From the NCBI GenBank assembly GCA_005778115.1, contig SXKJ01000444.1:1-42628 (forward strand): DNA of 42,628 bases, in the 5' to 3' direction. The position numbers were made by a program, and so were the translations under genes. Below, in pieces: positions 16,469-26,200 of the stretch. The notes under the pieces are model-generated. The model had not been told where the DNA came from and did not search any database. It worked only from the letters and a program-made list of their open reading frames with translations. This DNA is from Planctomyces sp. GTDB taxonomy: Bacteria; Planctomycetota; Planctomycetia; Planctomycetales; Planctomycetaceae. Numbering within the stretch: the first letter of the stretch is position 1; the number at the start of each line of letters is the position of its first letter.

Positions 16469-17893
16469 TCAGCGCGGCAGATACACGTCGGTCGCGGGTT
16501 TGGGATCGATGATCGCATCGGCTTCGGGCAGGCCCACTGCATGACGCTTCTCCGCGTCCCAAACGATGGGCTTTTGCATCCGCAGTGCCAGCACGCCGAG
16601 CATTCCGACTTCGGTGATGCGGGCTCCGATTTCAAACGGCGAGTACGCCTTCGCATCGCCAGCACAGGCCAGCACCCACTCGAACATGTGCGAGTTATTC
16701 ACTTGGCTCCAACGTGGTCGCTCTCCTTTGGCCGCGCGTTTGGGATCCCACTTGAGCACTTCGGTATCAATCCGCGGTTGAGTCTTCGCGAGCTTAACCA
16801 CTTCGGGTTGATTCGCGCCTTGGAAGTTGCTCGCACCTTTTAAACGGCTGTTGCAGTCGGTGTTCCACAGCCCAGCCGAGAGGGTGCCCTCGCTGCCAAC
16901 GACCAGACAACCGGTCGAACCGACTGGTCCTTTGGTGATGTGGTCCGGCGGAATGTGATTGTCGCCTGAGTAAAATATGAGTTTCACCGGTCCGCGTTTC
17001 CCTTTGGCGGGGAAGTCGAACGTCACCGTGCAGCGAGTCGGGAACGATTCGTGTCCAAGGTCATCCCCCGTCGCTTCGATGCGCGTCGGTGCGTCGAGTT
17101 CAAGGGCTCGATAGGCCAACTGAAAACCGTGGCAGCAGAAGTCGGCCATCGAACCGCCGCCGAAGTCGTACCAGCCGCGCCACTTGCCGGGGTGGTAGAT
17201 CTCATGCTTGTAGGGACGTGCCGGAGCCTTCCCCAACCAGAAGTTCCAATCGAGCCCCTCTGGAATCGGGTCGCTCGTGGTTGGGCGATCGACACCGTTG
17301 GGCCACGCATGACCGGGATGCCAAACATGAACTTCGGTGATTGTTCCCAGCAGACCGGATTGGATGACTTCAAAGCTCCGCCGAAAGCCTTCAGTCGAGC
17401 AACCTTGATTGCCCGTCTGAGTCGCCAGCTTCGGATGGCTCTTCGCGAGCATCTCCAACGCGCGACACTCGGCAACGGAATGGGCGAGCGGCTTCTCGCA
17501 ATAGACATGCTTTCCCGCCTGCAATGCCGCCTGGCAAATCGGGACATGCCAATGATCCGGCGTGGCGATGATCACGGCATCTACGCCGGTCTCTTTTTCG
17601 AGCAACTCGCGATAGTCGTGATACGGCTTGGCGTTGGTCAGCCCTTTCACTTGCAGAGCACTCTCGCGCTGCCGCTTATCGACATCGCAAATGGCGACGA
17701 TCTGCTGATCGATCTTGCCCAGTTCCGGGATCAAATAACCCCGCATCTGGCCTCCCATCCCAATGCAGGCGAACGACAGCCGCTCATTGGGTGATGGCCC
17801 CGCCAAAATTCCCGACGGCAATACCGTAGGGAAACCAATACCGGCCGCAGCGGCCGCTTGAACAAATCGACGACGCGAAAGTTGGTGGGGCAT
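16469..17893 (-). CDS. Gfo/Idh/MocA family oxidoreductase, Tat-exported
   Basis: A 474-residue protein beginning with a twin-arginine signal (LSRRRFVQAAAAAGIG), which suggests export in a folded, cofactor-bound state. The Rossmann motif is ACIGMGGQMRG, and YCEKPLAHS carries the catalytic EKP lysine. QTGNQGCSTEGFRR, the HPGKWRGWYDFGGGSMADFCCH segment and the C-terminal ITEVGMLGVLALR belong to the large planctomycete subgroup with a C-terminal beta-sheet domain. Such enzymes are proposed to modify sugars through a keto intermediate; the substrate here is unknown. ATG 17893 was chosen over the longer frame from 18058, which runs into the sulfatase gene. The sulfatase lies 62 bases upstream on the same strand. 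Confidence 0.9.
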   Translation of the reverse strand: MPHQLSRRRFVQAAAAAGIGFPTVLPSGILAGPSPNERLSFACIGMGGQMRGYLIPELGKIDQQIVAICDVDKRQRESALQVKGLTNAKPYHDYRELLEKETGVDAVIIATPDHWHVPICQAALQAGKHVYCEKPLAHSVAECRALEMLAKSHPKLATQTGNQGCSTEGFRRSFEVIQSGLLGTITEVHVWHPGHAWPNGVDRPTTSDPIPEGLDWNFWLGKAPARPYKHEIYHPGKWRGWYDFGGGSMADFCCHGFQLAYRALELDAPTRIEATGDDLGHESFPTRCTVTFDFPAKGKRGPVKLIFYSGDNHIPPDHITKGPVGSTGCLVVGSEGTLSAGLWNTDCNSRLKGASNFQGANQPEVVKLAKTQPRIDTEVLKWDPKRAAKGERPRWSQVNNSHMFEWVLACAGDAKAYSPFEIGARITEVGMLGVLALRMQKPIVWDAEKRHAVGLPEADAIIDPKPATDVYLPR

Positions 17894-17955
17894 GATGAAG
17901 TCCGCTTCCTTGGGTGTTTGGTGTGATAGACGTTGTCGGCGCGATGTGATGGCGC

Positions 17956-19884
17956 TCACTCGCCCACAATGCCGAGTTCCGCGACGGAGGCGAACGCGTG
18001 CTCGCTGTGTTCTGAGTGGGCTCGCAACAAAATGTAGCGTCCTTTTGTCGCCGGGCATGAGACGGTTTGCGGCACCTTCTTCCTGGCGAGCTTTGTCTTG
18101 ATCACCGGTTCGCCAATCTGCTCGGGGGACTGACTGATGCAGAACTCGATGTCCTTGATCGCACCGTTCCAGCCGGCGTCCTGGCGACCCAGATAGACGA
18201 AGCCACGAATCGTGCGCTCGGCTCCGAGGTCAATCACCAGTTCGTGTGGCGGTTGTGCGACGGTGCCGGAAAACCTGGTGTGCCAGAGAGTCGTCGGATC
18301 TCCGTCGATGGCGTTGCGAGCGAACTTCTTGTTGTCGGAGTTCTCGCTGCTGACGCGGACGATCTTCCAATCTTTGTTCGAGAGCATCCCCTTGGTCGGC
18401 ATCACAGCGGCCTTGGCGTTCAACTTCACCCCGGTCAGCGGATCGGGAACGTTGGGTTTGTCCTGTTGGCCGGTCTTCGCGCGGCGGTCACGCTCGTGCC
18501 GGTCGGTGCGAGCGAACGTTCCCTCAACGGCCGGGGTGTGAGCTTTCGCCGCGAGAGCGTCCAGCTTGGCGACGAGGTCCGGCTTCGCGGCAGCGAGGTC
18601 TTGCGATTCGCTCGGATCGGCGGCGAGGTCGTACAGCTCCCACTTCGAGGTCGGCTTCGGCCGCACCGCTCGCCATGTTCCTTGGCGAATGGCCGTTGCT
18701 CCGCCGATCTCCCAATAGAGGAAGTCGTGTTGCGGCTGAGTGCGGCCGGCGGCCTGCTCGCCAATCATCGTGGGCAAAATCGAGAGACCATCGACATCAG
18801 CGGGAGCTTTGGCTCCGGTCACTTCGGCGATCGTCGGCAGCACGTCGGGGAAATAGCCAAGATGTTCGCTCACGCTGCCCGCGGCGATCTTGCCTGGCCA
18901 ACGTGCGAGGAACGGAACTCGCAAACCCCCTTCGTAGAGCTGCCCTTTGTGGCCACGGTATTCAACGCCGGTCTGCGGATGCTTGTTCGCCGAATGCACG
19001 CCGCGCGGGTGTTCGGGAGACGTGAAGTAGTCGGCCCCGCCATTGTCGCCGCTGAACAGGACGAGCGTGTTCTGCTCGATCCCCAGTTCCTTCAGCAGCG
19101 CGAGCACTTCGCCGATTTGCCGATCGACCATGCTGACCATCGCCGCGTACCGACGAGCATTCTCCGGCCACGGTTTGTCTTTGTAGATCGCCCAGGCGGG
19201 ATCCGCATCGGGAATGTCGAAATTGCCGTGTGGCGGCGTGTAAGGCAGATAGGCAAAGAACGGTTCTTTTTTCTGTCCGTGCTGGCGGATGAACTTCATC
19301 GCCGCGTCGTGAATGAGGTAATGCGAGTACGTCTCCCCCTTCGACCCGCCGTTGTTGCCGGCGAGCGGAACTTCCTCGCTGTTGCGAATCAGATACGGCG
19401 GAAAATAGGTATGAGCATGAACTTGGTCGTAATAGCCGAAAAAGAGATCGAAGCCATGCTTTTCAGGGACGCCGCTCGAATCGCGTCCGCCGCAGCCCCA
19501 CTTGCCGAACCCACCCGTCGCGTAACCAAGCGGCTTAAGCATCGACGCGATCGTCTCTTCGTCGGCTCGCAATGGAGTGCCGCCTCCATTGACTCGCACA
19601 GACGAATGCCCGCTGTGTTTGCCGGTCATCAAACAACACCGCGTCGGCGCACAGACCGATGACCCGGCAAAGACGTTCATGAAACGCATCCCCTCGGTCG
19701 CCATGCGATCGAGGTTCGGCGTCTGAATGGTCGTCCCACCGTTGAAGCCCGGTTCGTAGTATCCGAGTTCGTCGGCCATGATGTAGACAACGTTCGGCCT
19801 GGAATTCGGAGGCGCCGCGGCGGCATCCGACGCGGGCGATGAAGCAAGCAGCACGGCGACGATGATTGCAAACGTGTCTTTCAT
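17956..19884 (-). CDS. Arylsulfatase with C-terminal F5/8-type (discoidin-like) domain
   Basis: A 642-residue exported sulfatase. Cys78 in SSVCAPTRCC is the CxPxR cysteine converted to formylglycine, the catalytic aldehyde. NVVYIMADELGYYEPG has Asp38 as metal ligand but Glu where most sulfatases have a second Asp. FSGDNGG supplies the later Asp-Asn ligands, and KHPQTGVEYRGHKG and GLRVPFLARWPG are typical. After about residue 500 a separate domain (ARNAIDGDPTTLWHTRFSG, HELVIDLGAERTIRGF) looks like a galactose-binding discoidin fold, probably a glycan anchor. ATG 19884 precedes a signal peptide (FAIIVAVLLASSP). The neighbours on the same strand, a Tat-exported oxidoreductase and BNR protein, suggest a sulfated-glycan unit. 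Confidence 0.92.
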   Translation of the reverse strand: MKDTFAIIVAVLLASSPASDAAAAPPNSRPNVVYIMADELGYYEPGFNGGTTIQTPNLDRMATEGMRFMNVFAGSSVCAPTRCCLMTGKHSGHSSVRVNGGGTPLRADEETIASMLKPLGYATGGFGKWGCGGRDSSGVPEKHGFDLFFGYYDQVHAHTYFPPYLIRNSEEVPLAGNNGGSKGETYSHYLIHDAAMKFIRQHGQKKEPFFAYLPYTPPHGNFDIPDADPAWAIYKDKPWPENARRYAAMVSMVDRQIGEVLALLKELGIEQNTLVLFSGDNGGADYFTSPEHPRGVHSANKHPQTGVEYRGHKGQLYEGGLRVPFLARWPGKIAAGSVSEHLGYFPDVLPTIAEVTGAKAPADVDGLSILPTMIGEQAAGRTQPQHDFLYWEIGGATAIRQGTWRAVRPKPTSKWELYDLAADPSESQDLAAAKPDLVAKLDALAAKAHTPAVEGTFARTDRHERDRRAKTGQQDKPNVPDPLTGVKLNAKAAVMPTKGMLSNKDWKIVRVSSENSDNKKFARNAIDGDPTTLWHTRFSGTVAQPPHELVIDLGAERTIRGFVYLGRQDAGWNGAIKDIEFCISQSPEQIGEPVIKTKLARKKVPQTVSCPATKGRYILLRAHSEHSEHAFASVAELGIVGE

Positions 19885-19942
19885 GATTCTTCTTTTGGTT
19901 AGCACGAGCCCTGATCTGAAGGATTCATCGCGTGAAGCGATT

Positions 19943-21211
19943 TCAGGGCTTCGGTTTGATGAATAGAACTTCCGCCCGCTCAATCCAGCCTTTTCGCAAG
20001 TCCACTCGGAACCAGCCGTCGCTGTTCTTGGGTTGGAAGCGGACAGGAGATCGCGGTCCGAGCTCGGACAGGTCGTACTGCATCCAGGTCTTGCCCAGAT
20101 CCGGCGAGATGGCGATGCCGGTCTTGTAAGTCGATGCGGGAGCGCAATGCCCCGCCAGGATCACGCCGTCTTCGATGATCATGTTGGCCATTTCGAATTC
20201 GGCGTTAAACAGCAGCGTGTGCTTTCTCGGATCAGCGAGATCCGCGGGATCGCAACGGAAAATGCCACGATCGTGTTTCTGTTCCGGCGGCTTAGGACCG
20301 TTCGCGTCCGCAGCCCAGTAGAGTTGTCCACCGACGAAACAGATGCCGCCAGACTTGTATCGCGAGTTCGAGTTCACAGACACCAGTACCTGCCAGTCCC
20401 ACTTGTCGGCCCGCGCGTCGTACTCCCCGCGCAGCCAGTGGCATTCGTTGCCGTGTCCGCGATTGATGTCTCCGGTACAGGCGTAGAATGCTCGCTCGGT
20501 CGGGTTGAAGACCACCGAGTGAATGTGCCGGCACAGGACCGGGTTGCTCGGATCGCCGAGGAATGACGCCGGCTCAGTCCCTTTCTCTTGGAAGTGGGGA
20601 TTCCGCCCGAAGGAATATGCGATCTTGACCGTCTGCCCGCTGTCGGTCGAGTAGTAGATATTGACCGGCACCGGCCCGCCCAGCACGTTGCAGTAGTTTC
20701 CCCACACGAGCACTTCCTTGCCGTCGATCTCCCAAGTGTGAACGCCGTCGAGCGGATGAAAATACCAGCCGGGCTGATCAGCCTTCTGCGGGGTATGCGG
20801 GCGGTAATCGGCTCCTGTGCGATCTTTGACGACGATCTGCTGGTACGTCTTGAGCTTGTCGGTGCTCAGGAAGAGTTTCTCGCGCGTCGCGAAGAGGATG
20901 TTTCCGTTTTTCAAAAGACAACTGAAAGTGATGTTTTCCGCGTCGGCAAACTCCGCGCTGTAAGCCCAGGTCTGACCATTGTCCTCGGACAGAAACACTT
21001 TCCCGTCGCCGAAGCCGAACGCCTTGTGATCGCGTTGCGAATCGATGTAAGGCCCCTCCGGCGCGAGGCGATACCAGAAGTGCTCAGTTTCACCGGAAAT
21101 AGGAGCGGCCCCCAGCCGGGAAATGTTCGAATTGAACAAACCGCCCACCGTGGCCGCAGCAGCAGCGGTTTCGAGAAATCGGCGGCGATTGAAAAGTATT
21201 TGTGGATTCAT
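19943..21211 (-). CDS. Tat-exported BNR/Asp-box beta-propeller protein (sialidase-like)
   Basis: A 422-residue protein with a twin-arginine signal (NRRRFLETAAAAATVGG). Asp-box motifs LSEDNGQTWAYS, STDSGQTVKIAYS and SPDLGKTWMQYD are spaced along the chain, as in six- or seven-bladed sialidase-type propellers. I do not see a clear RIPGL motif or arginine triad, so enzymatic sialidase activity is doubtful; it may bind glycans or hydrolyse another bond. It lies 58 bases upstream of the sulfatase start on the same strand and probably shares its transcript. Confidence 0.75.
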   Translation of the reverse strand: MNPQILFNRRRFLETAAAAATVGGLFNSNISRLGAAPISGETEHFWYRLAPEGPYIDSQRDHKAFGFGDGKVFLSEDNGQTWAYSAEFADAENITFSCLLKNGNILFATREKLFLSTDKLKTYQQIVVKDRTGADYRPHTPQKADQPGWYFHPLDGVHTWEIDGKEVLVWGNYCNVLGGPVPVNIYYSTDSGQTVKIAYSFGRNPHFQEKGTEPASFLGDPSNPVLCRHIHSVVFNPTERAFYACTGDINRGHGNECHWLRGEYDARADKWDWQVLVSVNSNSRYKSGGICFVGGQLYWAADANGPKPPEQKHDRGIFRCDPADLADPRKHTLLFNAEFEMANMIIEDGVILAGHCAPASTYKTGIAISPDLGKTWMQYDLSELGPRSPVRFQPKNSDGWFRVDLRKGWIERAEVLFIKPKP

Positions 21212-21403
21212 GGTCTGATGAGACTCCTCCTCCGAACGAGGTCAACGCAAATCCCAACTGCGGTTCAATGATATTTGTCGCCGTGAAGCTCGCAGCCTCG
21301 CGGCCATCATGCTTTCGGACGTCAACAAGTTCCCAGTCGCATCGTATCCGCATTCCGAAATTTCGCCGCGCGACGCCACCCAGAATTATTCATGGCCGCA
21401 TTT

Positions 21404-21459
21404 AGCACGACGCGCAAGCGAGTGGTACACACCTAAGCCACTCGCTTGCGCGTCGCGCT
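21404..21459. repeat. Palindromic repeat, family G, upstream of the BNR gene
   Basis: AGCACGACGCGCAAGCGAGTGG (21404-21425) pairs with the inverted copy at 21438-21459 with one mismatch. The same arm, with one base changed, forms the element at 31508-31574. The 483-base stretch 21212-21694 has no gene that I can support; this palindrome and the next are its main content. Confidence 0.88.
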
Positions 21460-21504
21460 TAATAAAAGACGGCTCTACGCCATTCGTGTTGATTTCGGTG
21501 CCAT

Positions 21505-21569
21505 GTGAGCCGCAAGGCGCTCGCCGCGGGTTCTTTTCCTCGACCCGCGGCGAGCGTCTTGCGGCTCAC
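21505..21569. repeat. Palindromic repeat, family I, with 27-base arms
   Basis: GTGAGCCGCAAGGCGCTCGC at the start of the left arm (21505-21531) pairs with the right arm (21543-21569) with one mismatch, around an 11-base loop. It stands 45 bases from family G in the same gene-free stretch, so two unrelated palindromes have settled in one gap. Confidence 0.9.
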
Positions 21570-21694
21570 GAATTCGTCTTCAACACCAATGGCGGAGAGC
21601 CTAACAAACACACTGCAACGACGATTCCGCGGCCCGTGAATACTCTCGACAAGTGCCGCGCGGCTCATTTCTACAATCCGTATGAGTACCGTTT

Positions 21695-23101
21695 TCACGC
21701 CAACAACTCTCGCACAACTTTCGCTCGTGTCAGATCGATGTCGGTCAGAGTCTCTTGCCGTCCTTCGTGATCGAACGCCAAGCGTTGGTGATCGAGGCCA
21801 AGGGCATGCAGCAGCGTGGCGTGGAGATCGTGCATGGTGACGATTTCGCTGATGGATTCGTAACCGAAGTCATCGGTGCCGCCATGCGCATAGCCGGGCT
21901 TCATGCCGCCGCCAGCGAGCCACAACGAAAAACCTCGGCGGCTGTGGTCGCGGCCGTTCGCTCCTTGCGAGACCGGAGTACGTCCGAATTCCCCCATCCA
22001 GACCACCAGCGTCGAATCGAGCAACCCGCGCTGTTTGAGGTCTCGCACCAACGCGGCACTCGGCTGGTCGATGCCGGCCGCGACATTTTTGGTCGCGTTG
22101 GCGTTGTCGGCGTGAGTGTCCCAGGGTTGGCTGTTTAGATAGACGCCGACGAATCGCACGCCGCGCTCGATAAGCCGCCGAGCTAGCAGACAGCGCATGC
22201 CGTAAGCTTGAGTCGCCGGCTGGTCTAGTCCGTACAACTTGCGAGTCTCCTCCGTCTCCTGCTTGAGATCGACCGCACCGGGAACGGCCGACTGCATCCG
22301 AGCGGCGGTCTCGAAGTCGCGCAGCCGGGCTTCGAGATCGGTGTTCTCCGGGAACCGAGCGGCGTGTTCTTGATTGAGCCGCGAGACAAGATTCAGTTGC
22401 CTCGCGCGAGCAGCAGGTGTGATGCGATCGGGCGTGCGCAAGTTGAGCACCGGTGTCGACGAATCACCGACACTGAAAGGTGTCCCTTGATGCTGTGCTG
22501 GGAGCCAACCCGCCGACCAATTGAGCGTGCCGTTGATCGGCAGCCCGCCGGGATCGGGAAGAACGACGAACGCCGGTAGCTCCTGATTGCCGGAACCGAG
22601 GCCATAGGTGAGCCACGAACCGAAACTTGGTCGATCGGTGGCCAGAGGATGTCCGCTGTGAGCAATGCGGAGGGCCGTCTCATGACAGACCGATTCCGTC
22701 GTCATCGAACGCACGAGCGTGATCTCATCCGCGATCCCCGCGATGTGCGGAATGATCTCCGACAACCGCATCCCGCACTCGCCATGCGGATGAAACTTGA
22801 ACGGCGATCCAAGCAGATTCCCGGAAGCAGACGGTGACAACGTCTCGACTTTGCTCTGCCCCGGATACGGCTTGCCACTCAGCCTCGTGAGTTCCGGTTT
22901 TTCATCGAAGAGGTCCATTTGACTCGGACCTCCATTTTGAAACAGACACACAATCCGCTCCGCCTTCGGCGCATGATGCGGACCGATTGCCTCTGCGCGC
23001 GCCGTCAGCCACGACAGCGCGATCGACCCAAGAACGCCGCTCGCGGACTGTCCAAGAAACGCGCGGCGCCGCACACGCAAAATGTCGTCTCGGATTTGCA
23101 T
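21695..23101 (-). CDS. DUF1501 family protein, Tat-exported (second pair)
   Basis: A 468-residue DUF1501 protein with a twin-arginine signal (RVRRRAFLGQSASGVLGSIA). Family segments are ERIVCLFQNGGPSQMDLFDE, FVVLPDPGGLPINGTLNW, WDTHADN and VVWMGEFGRTPVSQ, in the same order as in the first DUF1501 protein at 4745-6199, though the sequences differ clearly. It follows the 1025-residue cytochrome gene on the same strand after 154 bases that hold a palindromic repeat. The pairing repeats the layout at 4.7-8.6 kb. Its reaction is not known. Confidence 0.9.
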   Translation of the reverse strand: MQIRDDILRVRRRAFLGQSASGVLGSIALSWLTARAEAIGPHHAPKAERIVCLFQNGGPSQMDLFDEKPELTRLSGKPYPGQSKVETLSPSASGNLLGSPFKFHPHGECGMRLSEIIPHIAGIADEITLVRSMTTESVCHETALRIAHSGHPLATDRPSFGSWLTYGLGSGNQELPAFVVLPDPGGLPINGTLNWSAGWLPAQHQGTPFSVGDSSTPVLNLRTPDRITPAARARQLNLVSRLNQEHAARFPENTDLEARLRDFETAARMQSAVPGAVDLKQETEETRKLYGLDQPATQAYGMRCLLARRLIERGVRFVGVYLNSQPWDTHADNANATKNVAAGIDQPSAALVRDLKQRGLLDSTLVVWMGEFGRTPVSQGANGRDHSRRGFSLWLAGGGMKPGYAHGGTDDFGYESISEIVTMHDLHATLLHALGLDHQRLAFDHEGRQETLTDIDLTRAKVVRELLA

Positions 23102-23124
23102 CGAAACCTCTTTTTTTGGACTTC

Positions 23125-23243
23125 GACAGCCTGCTGCCGCTTTCCGTCCAACAGCCTGCTGTTTGACGAATTCTTTAACGATTCAGCATCGCTCCCGGCA
23201 GCAAACTGCCTGCCTCAGAAAGCGGCTGCAGGCTGCCGCAGTC
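23125..23243. repeat. Palindromic repeat, family J, inside a cytochrome/DUF1501 operon
   Basis: CAGCCTGCTGCCGCTTTC (23127-23144) pairs with a partner near 23218-23241 (GAAAGCGGCTGCAGGCTG). Inner partial copies CAGCCTGCTG (23152-23161) and GGCAGCAAACTGCC (23197-23210) repeat the arm motif, so the element may itself be a stack. It separates the cytochrome stop (23256) from the DUF1501 start (23101). Confidence 0.7.
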
Positions 23244-23255
23244 CATAAAAACGAA

Positions 23256-26200
23256 TCACTCCAAGTACAAAAACGAATTGCTGGCGAGCAGCATCTGACA
23301 GAAGTCGGCCAGTCCCCATTCGGCCGCCTGATCGCCGGTGTATTGAGCACGCTGTCCCGCGAGGAACTCGGCGGAAATCTGTTGCTCGGCGGCCGTCGGT
23401 GCGCGAGCCACGGCGAGCAGCCATGCTCGTTGAATGAGTGCGGCATCGGTCCCGTCCGTCTCGGCACGTAGTCGCTTGGCAAAGGCTTCCGCCGTGAGGA
23501 CTGCGAAATCGGAATTGAGCAGTGACAGCGATTGCAGCGGCACGGTCGACGACGGCCGCGTCGTGCAGACGGTCGCGATGGCCGGGGCGTCGAAGACCTT
23601 AAGCATGCTCAGCGTTTGCGAGCGACGTTGTTGCAGATAGACCGATCGGCGGCGCGCTCCGGCATCTTGCGGATTGACGACCACCTCGCCGACGGCGGTC
23701 TGTCGCGTGGGGACGTACGGGCCGAACGGTGTGGCGTCGAGTTGCCCTGAGATCGCCAGCATTGCATCGCGAATCAACTCTGCCTGAAGTCGGCGCACTG
23801 GAAACCGCCAGTAGAGCCGGTTGTCCGGGTCTGCTTCGATCGCCTCACGGCGTGGGGCCGAGGACTGGCGATAGGTCGTCGAGAGCAGAATCTGACGATG
23901 CACCGATTTCTGGTTCCAGCCCGATTGAATAAAGCTCGCGGCGAGTTCGTTGATCAACTCGGGATGCGTCGGTGGCGAACCGCTTTGGCCGAGGTTGTCG
24001 GTTGTCGCCACGATCCCGCGGCCGAAGTATTCGCTCCAGATGCGATTTACATGCACGCGAGCGACAAGCGCCGCCGGACGTCCCTCTGAATGCAGCAACC
24101 AGTTCGCCAAACCGAGCCGGCGGCCAGTCGTCGTCGAGTCGCTTGGCAATGTGTGTGGCTGATACTCATGCCCCGCATCGGTCAGAAGCGCCAGCGCTCC
24201 CGGTTCAACGCTGGGGCCACGCAAGTGGTACAGGCCGCGTGTCAGGAGCGGGACGGTCGGCGGCTTGGTTGTCTTGTCTGTCACCCACGCGATCGCTCGC
24301 CCCGGCTCTTTCGTTCGTTGAGCCTCCAGCTTCTGCCGTTGTTCGTCATACGCCTTTCGTTGCGCGTCAATTTCCTTTCGCAACGCGGCGACATCTACGG
24401 TCGTGCTTGGCGTCGCGAGGCTTCGTTCGATGCGGACGTTGTCCACGACGTAGCCGCGACTGGCACAGTAGAAGAACGCGAACCCGCCGTTGGGAAGATC
24501 AGCGGAGGTGACATCGTGCGACTTCCCTTCCTGCAACCCGTCGACGACGTGCTCAAAGCGATATTTTTCGCCGCCGAGATTCGTCACGCGCACGCCGTAG
24601 TTGCGTCCGGGGGCATAGCCTTGCAGACCGATGAGACCGTTCGGCTTACTATCGCTGCCGGGGTAGTCGGAATAGAGCTGAGTGGAGGTCATCGGATTGC
24701 CGTCCACCAAGATGTTTCCGCCAGCGATCGTTCCCGAATCATCGAAGTCGTGAGCTGCGATCGTGTAACCGATCCGCTCGGACGGGTTCGACGATCCGAC
24801 TTTGTTGTCGATCAAGTCGAACGTGGCCTGCACCCAGTCGCCGGTCTTCTCCGGAGTCCAGTCAATCGCCGTCGCCGTTGAGAGCCAGGCTTCGGCCGGT
24901 CCCACGATCACTCGCAACGCACCGTCCACCACTTGCGCGGCGTTTGGACTCGCACTCGTCAGCGAGACCGTCCCGCCCGGCTTGTCATCTCCCGGAGCCG
25001 TGTTGCTCCAGCGCGTTCGCCAGCCGTCGTCTTCAAATTTGTCCTCGAACAACAAATCCGACGGCTCGCGATGTTTCGCCAGCCAGTCGTTCAACTCGGT
25101 GCGAATCCGAGTCAGTTCGTTTTTGATTCGTTGCTCGTTCTGTTCCCACGTCTCCTTCTCACCCGGCAGGTAGGCGTAGGCGATGCGATCTTTTGGGTTC
25201 ATCCAGTCCTGCGGGTTGAAGGCCGGAAAGAGGACCGCTTGCAGTCCGTAGTATTCCTGCTGAGTGATCGGCTCGAACTTGTGGTCGTGACACCGAGCAC
25301 AGTGCGCGGTCAGTCCCAGCAACGACGAGGCTGTCACCTGCACCGCCGCTTCAAGTGCCGCTCGGCGGTCGACCTCGAACGCCTCCGGTTCTTGCACGCC
25401 AATGTCGGTCCCGTCCTGCCCATTCCGCAGGAAGTGCGTCGCAATCAGCAGTTCGATCGCCTCGGGAGTCGTCGCACTTCCCGGACGAAACGCTGCAAGT
25501 TCATCCCCCGCGAGTTGCTCGCGCAAGAACCGATCGAACGGCTTGTTGGCATTGAGCGACTGAATGACGTAATCGCGATAGCGATAGGCAAGCGGCCGAT
25601 CGGTGTCGGCACTGAAGTAGCCGTTGGAGTCGGCATAGCCAGCGGCGTCGAGCCAATGCTTGCCCCATCGCTCACCGAATCCCGGCGATGAGAGGTAACG
25701 ATCGACCATCCGCTCATAAGCTCTCGGCTTGGTATCAGCCAGAAACTTCTCGACCTCTGCTGGCGTCGGCGGCAGACCGGTCACATCGAGACTCACGCGC
25801 CGCACGAGCACTCGTTGTTCTGCGTCCGGTCCTACCGAAAGTCCTTTCCGCTCCAATCGCGCCTGCACGAACTGATCGACCGCGTTTCGCACACGAACCG
25901 AGTCACGCAGCGTTGGCTCAGTCGGTCGCACCAACGGCATGAATGCCCAATGCACAGGCCCGCTCGCCTCCAGTCCTGCAGCTCCTTCCTGAATCCACGC
26001 TCGCAACACGCTCTTATCGGTATCGCTCAATGCCGCCGTTGGCGGCATCTCTCCTGTCGCGACGCGCTGCCACAACAAACTCCGATCCAGCTTTCCTCCA
26101 ACCACCACCGCCCCGCTCTCGCCCCCGCGCGAGAGACCGGACGGCGAACTCAGATCCAACCCGGCCTTCGGCTTGTTGGGGCCGTGACACTTCACGCACT

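Noticed and set aside
18067..19662. A 531-codon plus-strand open frame opposite the sulfatase
   Set aside because: It is antisense to a clear sulfatase with all catalytic motifs. High-GC genes often leave the opposite strand open, and its translation shows no family features.
21404..21569. Two neighbouring palindromes considered as a CRISPR array
   Set aside because: The repeats are inverted, not direct, differ from each other and have no regular spacers; no cas genes are present.
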